64,000 nt of DNA from Atherix ibis (Eukaryota > Arthropoda > Insecta > Diptera > Athericidae), in NCBI GenBank assembly GCA_958298945.1, contig OY282605.1, positions 33,706,811-33,770,810 of the forward strand, in the 5' to 3' direction. This document shows, piece by piece, positions 48,006 to 58,735 of the stretch. Numbering within the stretch: the stretch's first letter is position 1; each line of letters opens with the position of its first letter. The notes under the pieces are model-generated. The model was not told the DNA's origin and searched no databases. It was given only the letters and a program-made list of their open reading frames with translations. Both the position numbers and the translations under genes were made by a program.

Positions 48006-50389
48006 CCATCCAGACAACACAGCACACGGTGGAACTGCCATCCTTATTAGAAATTCCTTAAATCATTCCTTCCACTCACAAACTGCCACCGAATCCCTTC
48101 AGTCAATAGTTATTACCCTTCAATGTAAATCCTCAAATCAATTGGAAAATCCTTCATTTCGGGAGGAGATTATAATGCCAAGCACCCTCATTCTCCAAGA
48201 CCTCATCTCCCATACCACTCTTGAGGTCCTATCTCCTCCCACGCCCACATATTGGCCGACCAGTGCCAGAAACCTTCCCGATATTCTAGACTATTTCATA
48301 ACCACACCCATACATTCCATTAATACTTCCATAGATACACTTCTTGACCTGAATTCCAACCATTCCCCTGTTCTCCTAACACTAGACACTTCTCCTTCCT
48401 CAAAATCCTATCCTGTCAAACTTGTTAATGGGAAAGTTGATTGGGACATTTTCAGACAGAACTTAGACCAACAGATTCATTTACAACAAAGCCTTAAGAA
48501 CGTACAAGAAATAGACGATGCCGTAAACGACTTGACTGTTTGCATACAGAACTCAATCACTAACGCCCACATAACTCATAACAAACCAACCATACGAGAA
48601 CATGACTATAATCTTCCGCAAAAAATTCGCAGCTTGATAAGCGAGAAACGTCGAGCCAGGGCCCAGTGGCAACGTTCAAGAATGCCAAATGAGAAGAAAA
48701 AACTGAACCAACTACAACGAGAACTTACACAGAATCACTAACAACTAATAAGTCACTCTGGACAGCTACGCGACGAATTTTCAAATACAAAACAGCTACA
48801 CACCCGCTCCGGAATACCAACGGAACCTGGGCAAAAACGGATAAACAGAAAGCCGACATCTTCGGCAAACACTTAGAAAACATCTTTAAGCCTCACGAAG
48901 ATGTCCACGACATTCTGCATGACGAACAAATATTCCGACAAATATCAACTCAGTTGCCCATAAGTCCACCTCCTAAGTTTTTCACTCCTTCAGAAGTTAA
49001 ATTCACAATAGAACACCTTTCCAATAAAAAAAAAACCCCAGGATATGACCTAATAACTTCAGAAATCCTGAAGCAAATTTCCAAAAAAAATAGTATCCTT
49101 CGCACATCATTTTTTCTTTCCCTGTGGAAGTTTTCCATAATTAAGATGATCCCAAAACCCAATAAGCCCAAAAACCTTCCTACCTCATATAGACCTAAAA
49201 CGCCTTTATCCCATTTTTGAAACCGAGGGTGTCATTCCTCAGCATCAGTTTGGATTTCGACCTGAGCATTCCACTATCCAGCAGTGTCATCGCGTAGTCC
49301 ACTACATAGCGTGTTCGCTAGAGCGAAAGGAATACTGCCCAGGCGTGTTTCTTGACATTTCGCATGCTTTCGACCGTGTATGGCACCCTGGATTGCTTTG
49401 GAAGTTCCAGCGAGTCCTACCCTCTGGTTATTTCCACATCCTTAAATCTTATCTCTCAGACCAATATTTTCAGGTAGCTGAAAATATTGAGTACTCTGAC
49501 AGTCATCCAATTTCCGCCGGTTTCCCTCAAGGAAGTATCCTAGGTCCTATCCTATACAACATTTATACCCATGACATTCCTTGCCACAACAACATCCTAA
49601 CCGCAACATATGCTAACGATACAGCCATCCTGACACATCACAAAGATCCTTCCACAGCCATTAGTATCCTACAGAACCATATCCACTCCTTAGAAACTTG
49701 GTTCAAAAGGTGGAGAGTGAAGGTCAATGAGCAAAAATCTGCTCATGTAACTTTCACACTCTGCCGAGAACAAATTCCCGACATAACCCTAAACGGCAGT
49801 ATTATTCCACAAAAAAAAATAGCGTACATTACCTTGGACTTATATTCGACAAACGGTTAACCTGAAACCTTCATACGAAAACTAAAAGACGTGAACTTAA
49901 CGGACGATACAAACAATTATTACGTCTCCTAGACAGTAAATCAAAACTTACAACAACAAGTAAACTATTACTATACAATACGGTTCTGAAACCAATATGG
50001 ACATATGGTCTAGAACTTTGGGGTTCGACTAAGCATTCCAACTCCCTTCCAATCCAATCCCTACAATCCCGAATCCTTCGTAAAATTGTCAATGCCCCCT
50101 TTTATGTACGAAACACTGTTATCCACCGTGACCTAACGATTTGTTCGTAAACTATGCATCTCCCGATATAAAAAATTCCATTCGCATCTATCCTTCCACC
50201 CTAATCCTTAAGGAAGGATGGCCGAGAGATTCTCTAAAATTATAAAATGAAATTACCCTGTTCTAGAGGTAACATCGATGGGTGTTTTCCTCCAAATGTC
50301 CTCATGTCCATGTATATTCCCGTAAAAAATCTGCTTGTTACTAGCATAACTAGTTGTAAATAACATTTAAAATAAAAAAAAAAAAAAAA
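48006..50389 (+). mobile_element. Jockey-like LINE, 5'-truncated, with A-tail
   Basis: The insertion of 2,384 bp ends in an A-run (about 50,374-50,389) and has a 10-bp target duplication. The left end encodes the endonuclease: HGGTAILIRNS at 48.03 kb, GGDYNAKHPHS at 48.16 kb, and later NSNHSPVLLTL. The middle of the endonuclease is deleted. Then come a linker (INTSIDTLLDL, LISEKRRARAQWQRSR), and the reverse transcriptase with FLDISHAFDRVWH at 49.35 kb and GFPQGSILGPILYNI at 49.53 kb. The catalytic box is YAND (usually YADD) at 49.61 kb, and ETWFKRWRVKVNEQKS follows. The YAND change plus several stops and frameshifts make it inactive. The similar but older copy at 24.6 kb indicates a family present in at least two copies here. 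Confidence 0.95.
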
Positions 50390-50399
50390 ACATTGTCTT
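50390..50399. repeat. Target-site duplication of the LINE, right copy
   Basis: ACATTGTCTT follows the A-tail directly and equals 47,996-48,005. Confidence 0.92.
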
Positions 50400-50636
50400 G
50401 ATTCGAGACTTCTGAAAACGCAATTATTTTGGTTTTGGCTCACCTATGGACTTCCATTCAGCATATTTAAAGCACCATGACTCATCACCAGTTATGATCG
50501 AATCAAGAAAGTCTGGATCATTTTCAGCAGTTTCAACAATGTCTTTGCAATGCTTCACACGAGCGATTTTTTAATCTTCATTTAATTCATGTGGAACAAA
50601 AAGCGCATAGACCTTTCTTTTACACAAATTTGTTTT
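50400..50636 (-). mobile_element. Mariner, middle part (other side of the LINE)
   Basis: On the minus strand the segment reads LFVPHELNED, a stop, then KIARVKHCKDIVETAEN, DPDFLDSIITGDESWCFKYA (first catalytic Asp) and EWKSIGEPKPK up to the LINE junction. Together with 47,488-48,005 it represents one transposase interrupted in the segment between the first and second Asp. The helix-turn-helix N-terminus and the right terminal repeat are missing. Foreign terminal-repeat-like sequence begins at about 50,640. Confidence 0.92.
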
Positions 50637-50640
50637 TTTT

Positions 50641-50728
50641 GACTAAAAAACGCCAGATTTAAGCTTATACACTTTTTTAGTCAAAGACCCTTCTTTAACT
50701 AAAAAACAGCGGATTTAAGCTTATACAC
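50641..50728. repeat. Doubled mariner-type terminal repeat
   Basis: Two direct copies of a 32-bp motif lie at 50,641-50,672 and 50,697-50,728, with the core AAGCTTATACAC preceded by ACTAAAAAACRSC. The motif is the same as the terminal repeat of the mauritiana-type mariner at 52.5-53.8 kb. No transposase of that type lies next to it. It may be an end fragment or part of a small non-autonomous derivative. TTTTTTAGTC between the copies is inverted relative to GACTAAAAAA. Confidence 0.85.
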
Positions 50729-52524
50729 GTGGTTTGTCCATATATTCTGCATTCTTTCAAATTTTATATGTTTTAAATAATTCTGAATTGTTTTCTCATA
50801 AAAAAAATAATTTTTATTTCTATAAATTTAATTAAGAAAATCTTTCTTATTGAAACAATTACCTAATAGGCATTTTTCAAATTTTCTGATTAAAATTCTA
50901 CATTAAATATGCTTGAATGAATTATTTTTTTACGTTTTTTTTCCTGCTCCTGTTACCAATTTATCGTATTACATAATCATGTGACGGTAGAGGTTTTTTT
51001 TTTTACTAAAGTTTCCTATTCTAGATTAGGGTTTAGACTTTGAAAAATTTCATTCATCTAAATGTGCCCTACGAGAACGTATAAATTTTTCAACCATATA
51101 AGAGTAGATATTCTTGTTGCCGACATACGACAATGTTTGTTCTAACAAAAAAGAAAAACAAAAAAGATCGTAGATAGAAATCATTGGTTATGTGGGGTGA
51201 AAGGAAAATTATCCTTTATGGTGTAGAGCTTTTTGTTATGAAGTTACAATCATGAATGTCATTTGCCGTTCAGTATAATAGCTTAGAATGGCTTTCGTCC
51301 TTAGTATAGGCAACATCCATTAGCACATGATGTCCTGTATATGTCGAGAGTTTTATAGTAAATGCCGCGAGGATGCAAAGATCTCTTATTTAATGTGGAG
51401 GGAATATAGTCAGGTGAGCGAGCTAGGAAGCGCTGGACAGTTGGTACGGTGAGTTATTGTTAACCAGACATGTGCGGGGCACCGTCATTCTGTTTAGTGG
51501 AAGGTTGGAGTAACGGGACCGTTGAGATTTATAGCATCATTCGTGAACTGAAAGGAATGCGCTCTATCCACTGACATTCACCACATACAAACGGATGGAA
51601 ATAAATGGTCCACATATCCTGGTTTTCTTTCGCGTATATTTGTATTCGTTACCGTTTGTAACTGCTCCCCTATCCGTTGGATCTGATCTACTGGTACAAA
51701 GCCCAATATATACAATTCAAACTGGCAATTTCTTGCTTTCACTTTTGTCTTCTTCATGCCAAACACCAAATGTTATAGTCCAGATTGCTCTGGACCAAGG
51801 TGTTCTATACTCATTCTTAAAGTAAGGATATATTATGTGTGTACATATACCCATGCATATGTAGAAAGTTATTCGAGCCAAATACGACCATATGAAGGAT
51901 AATGCTATTACATTTAGAAACATCCATTCGATCTAGACTCGGCATTTGGTATTCAAATGTGAAACGATATATTATTTAACTGAATCAGGAATCAGGAATA
52001 AGGATACTGAATGTAATAAGAAGTATTTTTTTCTTATTTATAATATGTGAGTCGTTGCCGTTAGCGAACAATCCTATATGTTTACTATGAAAATTTTACT
52101 ATGCTATTCAGCTTATTATCATCTGCAGATCTGATTCATGGTTCATAAATTATATGAATCGAGTTTATTTAATATTGCATCTACATACGAGTACATATAT
52201 ATACGATTACGTTAATACGAGTATAGTAGTGAGTGGGTGGTATAAGAACATGGAGGAGGTCTTAATTAAATGTTCTTATATATTTCAATTATACTAATAT
52301 ATGGCATTATTTGAATAATAAGTCTATATATTCAGACTAGTAAATTGAATATTTAATTTTCACTTTAAGAAAATTTCTATAATTTAAAGATAGCAAATAT
52401 TAATAAAAATAATTTTATATTATTTTTTCTCTTTTATAATTAAGGTTTTGAATTTATTGAGAAAAAAAAACACAATAACAAAGATAGGCAAATATTTTTC
52501 CAGTTTTTTATAAGTTGTAAACTA
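50729..52524. other. Intergenic DNA, nothing recognised
   Basis: No supported gene. The stretch 51.2-51.8 kb is less AT-rich than its flanks and has overlapping frames on both strands without known domains. Confidence 0.45.
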
Positions 52525-52526
52525 TA

Positions 52527-53797
52527 CCAGGGGTATAAGCTCAAATCCGCTGTTTGATCATAGATGACATGAGTGGAGCGTATTAAGCTACAATAGGTAC
52601 GCCATACTTTTTTTTATGAGTTTGACATCTGTCAAAATTAATCATTGCACATTATCAGTAATTTTGTGCAACAACATACATTTTCCTTTGGTAATAATCA
52701 TGGCTAGTTTTGTGCCAGAAAAAGAGCATATGCGGGAAGCTCTGATTTTCTGCTTCAATTTGAAGAAATCGGCATTCGAATTGCATCGAATGCTTATGGA
52801 GCCCTATGGTGAATGTGCTTTATCGGAAACAACGTGCCGAGATTGGTTTCGTCGGTTCAAAGATGGCAATTTTGACTTTTAGGACAAGAAGCGTGAAAAT
52901 CGGCCTAGGAAGGGTGATTATCATTAATTGCAGGCTCTTTTGGACGAAGACGATAACCAATCGCAAAAAATGCACGCGGAGCAATTGGGTGTTACTCAAC
53001 CAGCCATTTTCATGCGTCTGCGTGCCATGGGGAAGATTGATAAGATCGGAAAGTGGGTGCCGCATGAATTGAACGATAGGCAGATGGAGAGACGCCAAAA
53101 AACATGCAAAATCTTGCTCGCCAGACAAAAAAGAAAGTCGTCCCTGCATCGGATTGTGACCGGCGACGAAAAGTGGATATATTTCGAGAATCCTAAACGC
53201 AAGAAATCGTGGGTTGATTCCGGCCAACCATCAGACATCTTCCCCAAGACCAAATCGCTTAGGGCGGAAGACGATGCTGTGCGTTTGGTGGGCTCGGCAG
53301 GGTATCGTCTACTATGAGATATTGAAACCAGGTGAAACTGTCAATGCCCATCGCTACCACTAACAATTGATCAACTTGCACCGTGCTCTGCGTGAAAAAA
53401 GGACGGATTATCAACAAAGTCATGACAAGCTGATTTTCCTCCACGACAACGCACCATCGCACACATCACAAATGATCCGCTTATTCACCAGACCTGACCC
53501 CTTCCGACTATCACCTGTGTTCATCGATGGGCCACGCGCTCGCTAAGCAACACTTCGATTCTTACGAAGACGTCCGAAAATGGTTTGATGAGTGGTTTGC
53601 CTCGAAAGAGAAGGAATTTTTTTCTGGTATCCACAAATTACCCGAGAGATGGAAAAAATGTATAGCTAGCATGGGCTATTCAAGTACTTTGAATAAATTT
53701 GTTTTTGCTTTCTATGATAAAAAACATGTGTTTTTTTAACTAAAAAACAGTGGATTTAAACTTATACACACTAAAAAACAGCGGATTTAAGCTTATA
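52527..53797 (+). mobile_element. Mauritiana/Mos1-type mariner, inactive
   Basis: The left end follows TA (52,525-52,526) with the terminal repeat CCAGGGGTATAAGCTC and then AAATCCGCTGTTT. The inverted counterpart is present twice in tandem at the right end (53,738-53,769 and 53,770-53,797). The outer copy has lost its last bases and no TA duplication can be fixed there. Size, ends and transposase type agree with a mariner close to Mos1. Confidence 0.92.
52700..53739 (+). pseudogene. Mauritiana-type mariner transposase, broken
   Basis: The N-terminus MASFVPEKEHMREALIFCF and HRMLMEPYGE, CRDWFRRFKDGNFDF are those of the mauritiana subfamily that includes Mos1. A TAG follows NFDF (52,880) and another stop lies near 52,925. 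The frame then continues with LQALLDEDDNQSQKMHAEQL, KIGKWVPHELNDRQMERR and HRIVTGDEKWIYFENPKRKK around the first catalytic Asp. Frameshifts occur after about 53.25 kb. IFLHDNAPSHTSQMI holds the second Asp. About 20 residues are deleted before SPDLTPSDYHLCSSMGHALA, so the DD34D spacing is destroyed. The end ERWKKCIASMG is close to the normal C-terminus. Confidence 0.93.
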
Positions 53798-54114
53798 TTA
53801 AATAGATTTTAATATGAATTTTTAGACTAATGATTGGCATTTAACATTATAGATCAAATAATATTTTTGAATTGTAAGAACTTACATTTTTTTGGATGCT
53901 GGTATTTGGAGAAATTTTTTTTTCGTTTAGTGGATATGTCAATAAAAAAATTCTAAAAATCTACAAGTTATTAATAAAAAGCTATTGTTTATAACAAAAA
54001 ATGAGTGCATGATGTGCATTTAAGTTTGAACGTATCATTTCTTTGAAAATGTATAAGGATAGTTAGTAATCGTCAATTCTGAGAGCTATGGCCCCACGAT
54101 AACCGATAAATTTT
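53798..54114. other. Spacer between two mariners
   Basis: AT-rich sequence without recognisable features. Confidence 0.5.
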
Positions 54115-54116
54115 TA

Positions 54117-54936
54117 CCTATTCAAAAAGAATCGCGAATTTTGTGTTTTTTCAAAAATTATTTATTTTGTCATGAATATCTATTTTGTTCCCTTCAAGGT
54201 TATCCCCACCAGACTTGTGCCAACGTTTTTTTCGATCCTCGAAGCACTTCAAAAAATCATTTGTTGTGATCTTGTTCAGCTCCTCCTTCAATCGTAGCGC
54301 AGCGTCGTCCTTTCATGGAGCTCTTCAGTTTCGGAAATAAGAAAAAATTACAGGGAGCCAGATCTGAGGAATACGGTGGCTGCGGCATTATTAGTGTGTT
54401 GATTTTGGCCAAAAATTCGCGCACAAGCAACGATGCTTGAGCAGGGGCGTTATCATGGTGCAAAAGCCACTTTTTGTTCTTCCATAAATCCGGGCGTTTC
54501 TGGCGGATTGCTTCGCGCTACTTGCACATAACTCGGAGGTAATATTCCTTATTGCCCGTTCTACCCTGTGGCAAGAAAAAAAATATTCCTTATTGCCCGC
54601 CCCTGCTCAAGGGGGGTTATCAAAAGTGGCTTTTGCACCATGATAACGCCCCACTACCCTGTGGTCATGATGTACCACGCCCCTGCAATCGAAGAAAACT
54701 CTAAGCAAAGCCTTCACATTCGACCGAAATTGGCGCGATTCACATTCGACCGAACTTGGCGCCAAAACACTTGCAAGCAAAACAGCTGTCAAAAATTAAC
54801 TGAACATTTAACATGGCCGAACTTATCGGCATAAGTGATAAACATGAGTACCAACATAACGCCACAATAAATCGCAAATCGAATATACGTAACCAGCTGA
54901 AATTCAAAATTCGCGATACTTTTTGAACAAACCTCG
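54117..54936 (-). mobile_element. Scrambled mariner, same family as 8.75 kb
   Basis: The right end has the same terminal repeat as the 8.75-kb copy (ATTCGCGATACTTTTTGAAC, then CTCG before TA at 54,937-54,938). The left repeat lost several bases at its tip but keeps TTCAAAAAG and TCGCGAATTTTGTG. On the minus strand NVKALLRVFFDCRGVVHHD near 54.68 kb runs into a rearranged stretch. MHHDNAPAQASLLVREFLAK near 54.45 kb carries the second Asp, and PPYSSDLAPCNFFLFPKLK has the third Asp changed to Asn. Helix-turn-helix and first Asp are missing. At 820 bp it is well below full length. Confidence 0.9.
54444..54652. repeat. Inverted and direct duplications inside the mariner
   Basis: A 31-bp piece (54,444-54,474, with GCGTTATCATGGTGCAAAAG) is present again in perfect reverse complement at 54,622-54,652. 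An 18-bp piece AATATTCCTTATTGCCCG is directly repeated at 54,541 and 54,582 (period 41). CTACCCTGTGG recurs at 54,561 and 54,654. The mixture fits one or more template switches. Confidence 0.95.
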
Positions 54937-54938
54937 TA

Positions 54939-56046
54939 TGTGAACTTTTTTCTTGAATGAATTTTTTTATAAACAATTTTTTAATGTATTTTTAAAAAAA
55001 AAAGTTTCATAAATGGAAGTTTTTTTAATTATTAATTTGATATTTTAAGGGTGTTTTTTTTCCCTATAGAAAATCCAGATTAGTAACTGTACTTGTTTTT
55101 TTTTAAAGAAAAATTCATTTCGAATAGTCAACATGTTGCGGCAACATTTGCCATATGTTCTTGCGTTAATTTTCTACTAAAAACAATTTTTTAAAATTAT
55201 TTTAATACTACTTAATTAAGATCTATTTCAATTATATTAAAAATGTTAAAAGGATAAATTTCTCTTAATAGATTATCAGGCTATCTTAAAAGAAAATTTT
55301 AAATTTTCGTTGTTATTTTTTTAATTTTTCAGTGAATTTTAAAATATTTAAAAAAAAAAATGAAAACTATTTCCTTTTAAATATTCATTTAAGATTAAAG
55401 TTGATTTGATAAGTTTTTTTTTTAGTTTGACTCTTTTAGAATGTTAGTAAAATAATTTAAGAAAAATCGACTAGAGAAGATTTTGCGACAATTTGACAAA
55501 GTAATATGTACTAAGAAAAAGAATGAATGGATTCAAAGGAGGAAAAATTTAATGATATTGTCGTGACCATTGACATTACGGGCAAATAAAATAAGGACTA
55601 TTAGACAAGTACAAGTCAGAGTGGAAGAAAAGAGTTTATGGTATAGAAGAAGCTTCGGAAAAGAAGAATCCTATAGTCATCTATAAAGAGACAGTGTTAA
55701 AGAGAAAAATGGTAGCAGAAAACCGAAAAAGGAGTAAAATGGTCTGCGAATTGCATAATATTGGAGGGATAATGTGAAAAAACGGGACAATATTCTAAGA
55801 TAAGAGAAATTTTCCAATCTTGTAGAGTGAGTATAACTACGGACGATGAGGATCTGATTTATGTCCAATAGGTTTCAAAGTTTCAGATAGAAAAAAGAAC
55901 TGGCAAATAAAAAAAACGAATGGGCCAGAACCAAAATTATCCTGGATCCCAAATAAAACTCTGCTATCTGGGTTCTTGGAAAGGCATATTTGTACGGTCG
56001 AAATGTGCTTTTCACTTGATTCAAGTAATCATTGGTGTCCAATATT
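54939..56046. other. AT-rich intergenic DNA, nothing recognised
   Basis: No supported gene. Purine-rich sequence at 55.47-55.9 kb is not tandem and not coding in any recognisable way. Confidence 0.5.
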
Positions 56047-56163
56047 TTAAATAAAAGGATTTTTTGTCATTGATTTGAGAGCCGTACCAGGACTATTGCT
56101 TTCGTTATCGCTATCGTCATCACTATCAACATCGGAAATATCTTCATCACTATCACCAATGAA
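56047..56163 (-). CDS. Possible terminal exon with acidic Ser/Asp tract (doubtful)
   Basis: The minus strand has 38 codons ending in TAA at 56,047 that read FIGDSDEDISDVDSDDDSDN and close with SMTKNPFI. The Asp codons alternate GAT and GAC and the tract is not a pure microsatellite, which is compatible with selection for an acidic tail. The frame has no Met start. It would need an upstream exon through the AG at 56,164-56,165 (CTATTAGTAG), whose pyrimidine tract is weak. It could equally be chance or a pseudogene scrap. I do not recognise the protein. Confidence 0.2.
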   Translation of the reverse strand, partial: FIGDSDEDISDVDSDDDSDNESNSPGTALKSMTKNPFI

Positions 56164-56514
56164 CTACTAATAGAATGTGGAATACATGATAAGTCCTTTT
56201 ATTGAGATACTTGGATGAAATGATGTCGACGCAGACTAATACAAGTGTAAAAGTCCTTATAATAACAGTACATCTTCGAGTTTTGTTGAAAGAAGGGTTG
56301 AACCGTTTATAGATCATTAAAAATGATAAATTTGAGTATTTTTATTTTTTTTTTGCCAGTCCAGAATACATTTTATTATTTTTATTATTATTTTCTTATA
56401 TGTTTATGTGGGCATTTATATTTGTTTCTATGGTATTTTGAGGATTTATTAGAATTTTTTAAATTATTGTGTGTGCTGCTATGACAGGGTTAGTTAAGTG
56501 CCCTTCAGTACAAG

Positions 56515-56790
56515 GTGTGCTAGAAAAACTAAGACTGGCATTATTGAAAGATATCTGGCAACAGTGCAGTTTTTCCTCTTCTTCATTTATGTGTTAGTCT
56601 CTCTAAGACGTTCAGTAGAAGTTTAAAACTCATCCGAAAACTACGAGACCCTATAGAGCCTGATATATTTGTATTATGTTTAGTAAATAGACGAGTTTGA
56701 TTTTTTCTTATTTAGAGAACCGAGAAGTAGTGGAAGGCAAACTTCGCTCAGGTTGTGAGGCATTCAACATGGAAAACTGATTTAAATTAA
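56515..56790 (+). pseudogene. Possible mariner N-terminal relic
   Basis: ENREVVEGKLRSGCEAFN at 56,715-56,768 resembles the linker GREVVEDxxRSGRPST between the helix-turn-helix motifs of mariner transposases. It is followed by degraded sequence. Only this block is recognisable, so the limits and the assignment are tentative. Confidence 0.4.
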
Positions 56791-56879
56791 GGAAGATGGA
56801 CCTTCTGGACAATCAAGTTTTTTCTAAGGAAATCACTAAAAATTTCAGAAAAATGGTTCTTCGCGTCAGATTGGTTTTT

Positions 56880-58735
56880 TTAGTAAAACTATTTTTTTTC
56901 AGTAAAAACTTCCTTCAGTAAAATTTTTCAACTAAAAGTTTTCATTAAAAATATTTTCAGCAAAAATTTTTTTACAGAAACCATTTTTAAAGTAGTAATT
57001 TTTACTGAGAAATTTTTTCACAAAAAATTTTTATTCGAAGAATTTTAACTGAAAACTTTTTACGGGAAGCATTTTTGTCAATAAAACTTTATCCACTAAA
57101 AATTTTTTCAGTAAAAATTTGTTCCGCAAAAATTTTTTCAGTAAAAATTTGTTCAATAACAATTTTTTCAGTAAAAATTTGTCCACTAAAAGTTTTCACT
57201 AAAAATATTTTCAATAAAAATTTTTTTTATAGAAACCATTTTTAAAGTAGTAATTTTTACTGAGAAATTTTTTCACAAAAACTTTTTATTCGAAGAATTT
57301 TAAATGAAAACTTTTTACGGGGAACATTCCTTTTTGATAAAAATATTTCCAGTAAAAATTTTTTTTAGTAAAAGTTTGTTCCATAAAGATTTGTTCAGTA
57401 CAAATTTGTTCAATAAAAGTTTTTTCAGTAAAATTTTATCATTGATTATAAATTTTTTGAGTAACATTTTTTCAGTAAGACTATTTCTGTAAACATATTT
57501 TCAGTAAACATTTTTTCGGTGAAAATTTTTAAGTAAAAATTTGTTTACTAAAAAATTTTTCAGTCAAAAATTTTCAGTAGAAATATTTTTAGTAAAAATT
57601 ATTTTAGTAAAACTTTTTCAGTATACATTTTTTCAGTGAAATAAAAATTTTTTTAGTAAGCGTTTTTAAAATAAACATAGTTTCAATAAAAATATTTCGA
57701 GTAAGCATTCTTTCAGTAAAACTTCTTGCAAACATTTTTCCAGTAAAAATTGGTTCAATAAAAATGTATGCAGTAAAAATTTGTTCATTAAAAATATTTT
57801 CAATAGAAATTTTTTCAGTAAAAGAATATTCCGTAAAAATTTGTTCCGTAAAAATTTCTTCAATAAAAGTATTTTTAGGTAAATTTATTTATTGAGTAAA
57901 CATTTTTTGAGTAACATTTATTCAGTAAGACTATTTTAGTAAACATATTTTCAAAAAAAGTTTTTCAGTAAAAATTTTTCAGTTACAATTTTTAATTTGA
58001 AATATTTTTAGTAAAAATTGGTTTGTAAGTAGAAATATTTTTAGTAAAAAAACATTTTTTCAACAAAAAATTTTTTCTACAAAAATATTTTAAATAAAAA
58101 TTTTTTTCGTAAACAATTTTAAAATAAACATTTTTTCAGTAAAATTTTTTTTGGGTAAACATTCTTTTTAGTAAAATTTCAGTAAACATTTTTTCAGTAA
58201 AAATGTGTTCCGTAAAAATTTGTTCATTAAAAACTGTTTCAGTATAAATTTTTTGTGTAAACATTTTTTGAGTAAACATTTTTTCAGTAAACATTTCTTC
58301 AGTAAAACTTTTTCAGTAAAAATTTTTTCATTAAAAATATTTTTATTAAAAGTTTTTTCAGTAAAATTGTTTCAGTAAAAACTTTTTAGGTCGAAATTTC
58401 TTCAGTAAACATTTTTTTAAGTAACCATTTTTTAGTCAATACGTTTTCAATGACAAACTTTGTCAGTAAAAATATGTTAAGTAAAAATTTCTTTTGTAAA
58501 ATTTTTTGAGTAAAACTTTTTCAGTAGAAATTTTGTCAGTTAAAATTTTTTTAGTAATTTTTTTCCAGTAAATATTTTTTCTACGATAAATTTTTTCAGT
58601 AAAAATATTTTCAGTACAAACATTTAAAATAAAATCTTTTTCAGTAAAAATATTTGAAATAGAAATTTTTTTAAGAAATAGTTTTTAGAAAAATTTCCTT
58701 TAAAAACTTTTTCAGAAAATTTTTTTTTAATCAAT
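56880..58735. repeat. TTTTCAGTAAAAATTT minisatellite, second array
   Basis: More than a hundred imperfect units of about 13-18 bp with the core TTTTCAGTAAAAATTT fill this stretch. Spacers and point changes vary strongly. A long block with AGAAACCATTTTTAAAG and GAGAAATTTTTTCAC occurs at 56,976 and again at 57,231, so a 255-bp segment was duplicated after the array had diverged. Chance open frames made of FLxN or KFLLK repeats are not genes. Confidence 0.92.

Noticed and set aside
47598..48041. Frame with an ATG at 48,041 as the true transposase start
   Set aside because: The first residues come from the inserted LINE; the real upstream part of the mariner lies beyond it at 50,400-50,636.
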